A stretch of DNA of 64,000 bases, from positions 62,001-126,000 of the forward strand of contig DASZEN010000004.1 in assembly GCA_035940775.1 (NCBI GenBank), written 5' to 3'. Of the stretch, positions 61,705 to 64,000 are shown piece after piece. Under the pieces are notes generated by a model. It made no database searches and was not told where the DNA came from. It saw only the letters and a program-made list of their open reading frames with translations. Every line of letters starts with the position of its first letter. Positions within the stretch are counted from its first letter, which is position 1. A program made the translations under genes and the position numbers. The DNA comes from DASQYE01 sp035940775. Lineage in GTDB: Bacteria > Acidobacteriota > Blastocatellia > Pyrinomonadales > Pyrinomonadaceae.

Positions 61705-62919
61705 GTGTCCGCCGAACAACTTATATACGACTGGAACGTGATCGAGCCGACCTACAAAGCGCCCGAGCGTCACATCGGTTTCGACGACGAAACCCTGCGC
61801 GACGGTTTGCAGTCGCCCTCGGTTTGCGATCCGCCGATTGAGAAGAAGCTGGAACTGCTGCACCTTATGGACGCGCTCGGCATAGACACGGCCGACATAG
61901 GGTTGCCGGGCGCGGGCGGCACACATGCGGCGGGCGTCGAACGGCTCGCGCGCGAAATCAGCGAGCAGAAATTACGGATTCGCCCCAACTGCGCCGCGCG
62001 CACTCACGAGGCAGACATTCGCCCGATCGTCGAAATCTCACAGCGCACTGGCATCCCAATCGAAGCCTGTACCTTTATAGGCTCGTCTCCCGTCCGCTTT
62101 TATGCCGAGGACTGGACGCTCGACAAGCTGTTGCGGCTGACGGAGGATGCCGTCACCTTCGCCGTCCGAGAAGGTCTTTCCGTGATGTACGTGACGGAGG
62201 ATACGTCGCGCGCCGCTCCCGAAACCATCAGGGCGCTCTATACGACGGCGATTCGCGCGGGCGCGCGCGCCGTCTGCGTCTGCGATACGGTCGGACACTC
62301 GACGCCGGACGGAGCGCGCGCGGTCGTGCGTTTCGTTAAAAGCATTATCGAGGAGCAGGGCGAGCGGGTACGGCTCGACTGGCACGGTCATCAGGATCGC
62401 GGCCTCGGCGTTATCAATTCAATCGCGGCGATTGAGGGCGGCGCCGATCAGGTGCATGGCTCGGCCCTGGGCGTCGGCGAGCGCGTCGGCAATACGCCTA
62501 TGGATCAGCTTCTCGTCAACCTTAAATTGATGGGTTGGATTGATAACGATCTCTCGCGCCTGCGTGAGTACTGCCAGGTGGCCGAATCGTCTTGCGGGTG
62601 GACGATACCCGTAAACTATCCCGTCTTCGGGCGCGACGCTTTTCGGACGGCGACGGGCGTTCACGCGGCGGCCGTCATCAAGAGCTATAAGAAGGGCGAT
62701 CCGGGGCTGGCCGACCTCGTATATTCGGGCGTCCCCGCCGGGCTCTTCGGCATGCAGCAACAGATCGAGATCGGCTACATGAGCGGCAAATCCAACGTCA
62801 TCTACTGGCTCGAAAAGCGGGGCCTCGAGCCGAGCGAAGAGCGCGTCGAACGTATCCTCGCGCGCGCCAAACAATCCCCCTCGGTTCTCAGCGAAGATGA
62901 AGTGATGCAACTGGTTTAA
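61705..62919 (+). CDS. LeuA/homocitrate synthase-like acyltransferase without regulatory domain
   Basis: A 404-residue HMGL-like TIM-barrel enzyme that condenses an acyl-CoA with an oxo acid. Visible motifs are DETLRDGLQSP (usually DTTLRDG), EDTSRA, DTVGHSTPDG, WHGHQDRGLGVINSI with metal-binding His and SALGVGERVGNTPMDQLL. The C-terminal LeuA allosteric domain is missing, as in homocitrate or citramalate-type members or LeuA2 paralogues. No leucine pathway genes adjoin. The GTG start follows AGAGG at 8 bases. The substrate is not determined. Confidence 0.85.
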   Translation: MSAEQLIYDWNVIEPTYKAPERHIGFDDETLRDGLQSPSVCDPPIEKKLELLHLMDALGIDTADIGLPGAGGTHAAGVERLAREISEQKLRIRPNCAARTHEADIRPIVEISQRTGIPIEACTFIGSSPVRFYAEDWTLDKLLRLTEDAVTFAVREGLSVMYVTEDTSRAAPETIRALYTTAIRAGARAVCVCDTVGHSTPDGARAVVRFVKSIIEEQGERVRLDWHGHQDRGLGVINSIAAIEGGADQVHGSALGVGERVGNTPMDQLLVNLKLMGWIDNDLSRLREYCQVAESSCGWTIPVNYPVFGRDAFRTATGVHAAAVIKSYKKGDPGLADLVYSGVPAGLFGMQQQIEIGYMSGKSNVIYWLEKRGLEPSEERVERILARAKQSPSVLSEDEVMQLV

Positions 62920-63019
62920 GAGCAGCGGGCGAACCAGTCGCCCGCGTCATTTGATGGGCAAGGGTAAACTCTTCGGCCGTCTGCTCGCTCGCTCGTACTG
63001 CCCGACTCGACACTGAATT

Positions 63020-64000
63020 ATGTCTACTCCGACCATCACGCTCACGCCCGCTCAAACGGTGCAGGGTCTTCTCGGCGAGCCGCGTGTGCAGAGCGCCTTC
63101 CGGTTCTTTGAATCGCGCGCCGCCGAAATCACGGAGGAACACATTCGTCTCTGTTCGATTCCGGCTCCGCCTTTTGGCGAAGCCGCGCGCGCCGCCTACC
63201 TCTCGGAAAGATTTCGCGAGCACGGCTTGAACGAAGCGTATATAGACGAAGAGGGCAATTGCGTTGCGCTCCGAGAGGGCCGCTCTCTCTCGCCGCTTCT
63301 TGTCGTGAGCGCGCATCTCGATACGGTCTTTCCGGCGGGCACTGACTTCACAGTGAGGCGCGAACATCACAAGCTTTTAGCGCCGGGCATCGCCGACGAC
63401 GGCTGCGGTCTCGTCGCGCTCATAGCTCTGCTGCGCGCGCTTGAGACGTGCTCCATAGAGACGGAAGGCTCGCTGCTCTTCGTCGGCACGGTCGGCGAAG
63501 AGGGCGAGGGGAACCTGCGCGGCGCGCGTCATCTGCTTACCAATGGGCGGTGGGCCAACCGTATCGACGCCTTCATCAGCTTTGACGGGCCGGGGGTTGA
63601 GCGCATCACGCATGCGGCGCTCGGCTCGCGCCGCTACCGCGTGCGCCTGCGCGGGGCAGGCGGCCATTCGTGGGGCGATTTCGGCGCGGCCAATCCCGTT
63701 CATGCCCTGGGACGCGCCATCGCGCGACTCGCTTCCTATCCGGCTCCGGCCGAGCCGCGCACGACCTTCAACGTCGGACGCATAGAGGGCGGAGCGGGCA
63801 TCAACGTCATCCCGCGAGAGGCCCTGATGGATGTTGATTTGCGCTCGGCCTCGGCCGAAGAGCTGCATCGCCTGGACGCCTTCTTCAGACGCGCGGCGCG
63901 TGAGGCCGCCGATGACGAGAACTCTCAGCGGCGCGCGGGCGATCCGCCGCTTGAGCTGGATTTGAAATTGATCGGAGACCGCCCGAGCGGAGAGACTCCG
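63020..64000 (+). CDS. M20-family metallopeptidase (3' end cut by window)
   Basis: The first 327 residues of an M20/M25/M40 zinc peptidase or deacylase. The frame is open to the last base and ends outside the window. Metal and catalytic motifs: SAHLDTVFPAG (His and Asp), GIADDGCGLVAL (bridging Asp), GEEGEGNLRGAR (catalytic Glu and metal Glu) and the dimerisation-domain GGHSWGDFGAANPVHAL. It resembles PepT-like tripeptidases and related di-zinc peptidases; substrate unknown. The ATG at 63020 has no strong ribosome site. It lies 100 bases after the LeuA-like gene on the same strand. Confidence 0.9.
   Translation, partial: MSTPTITLTPAQTVQGLLGEPRVQSAFRFFESRAAEITEEHIRLCSIPAPPFGEAARAAYLSERFREHGLNEAYIDEEGNCVALREGRSLSPLLVVSAHLDTVFPAGTDFTVRREHHKLLAPGIADDGCGLVALIALLRALETCSIETEGSLLFVGTVGEEGEGNLRGARHLLTNGRWANRIDAFISFDGPGVERITHAALGSRRYRVRLRGAGGHSWGDFGAANPVHALGRAIARLASYPAPAEPRTTFNVGRIEGGAGINVIPREALMDVDLRSASAEELHRLDAFFRRAAREAADDENSQRRAGDPPLELDLKLIGDRPSGETP

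Noticed and set aside
1..64000. tRNA or rRNA genes
   Set aside because: No T-loop (GGTTCGANTC-like) with matching acceptor arms, nor rRNA-like stretches, were seen.

Overview
The window looks like chromosome of a high-GC acidobacterium, probably close to the Blastocatellia. This is inferred from gene content: three von Willebrand A proteins of the acidobacterial VWFA-related type, a Ser/Thr kinase fused to TolB-like and TPR regions, a YtxH/coiled-coil pair, many GTG/TTG starts and multi-sensor kinases. No rRNA, tRNA, IS element, prophage or CRISPR array was seen. Most of the window is core genome with one clear accessory gene.

Layout. 1-9 kb: end of an unknown gene, a DUF4149-like membrane protein, a GrdB/PrdB-like protein, a 1464-residue hybrid histidine kinase with two receivers, and two secreted VWA proteins. 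9-19.3 kb: kinase-TolB-TPR protein, the overlapping cluster ileS-lspA-lgt-rluD (GTGA stop/start overlaps), a YtxH/coiled-coil envelope pair and a YfiT/DinB-type protein. 19.5-27.8 kb: secreted alpha/beta hydrolase, GAF-GAF sigma-54 activator, a 14-repeat delta-60/Calx-beta/DUF4214 surface protein preceded by a 36-codon leader ORF, and a lytic transglycosylase. 28-37 kb: FmdB zinc ribbon, a third VWA protein, an aminotransferase, and an SGNH / MBOAT / SGNH cassette that probably O-acylates an exported glycan. 37-48 kb: secreted proteins, a PEGA-like/TPR protein, a Slt70-like transglycosylase, a GAF protein divergent from a single-domain receiver, an amidohydrolase, a dienelactone hydrolase and a PfkB sugar kinase. 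48-58 kb: uvrC, an outer-membrane barrel protein, a DUF2231 membrane protein, lipoproteins, an ARPP-1 (DUF6569) protein, thymidine kinase and a DUF84 NTPase. 58-64 kb: a DUF4062-NACHT-HEAT protein, a 46-residue membrane peptide transcribed away from it, a LeuA-like synthase and an M20 peptidase running off the end.

The best candidate for an unusual system is the DUF4062-NACHT-HEAT protein (58162..61167 minus), an NLR-like STAND ATPase of the kind used in antiphage defence. Its C-terminal third is strikingly AT-rich and carries tandem about 34-residue repeats, two of which share a 41-base stretch with one mismatch, so the presumed sensor appears to be evolving by repeat shuffling or transfer. 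A second pattern, seen across the window, is low-complexity DNA with a 7-base period at five gene ends or starts, usually folding into inverted repeats. It resembles the STRR repeats of cyanobacteria.

All starts, promoters and hairpins were read by eye. Functions are assigned from recognisable motifs only, and nothing was searched or folded computationally.
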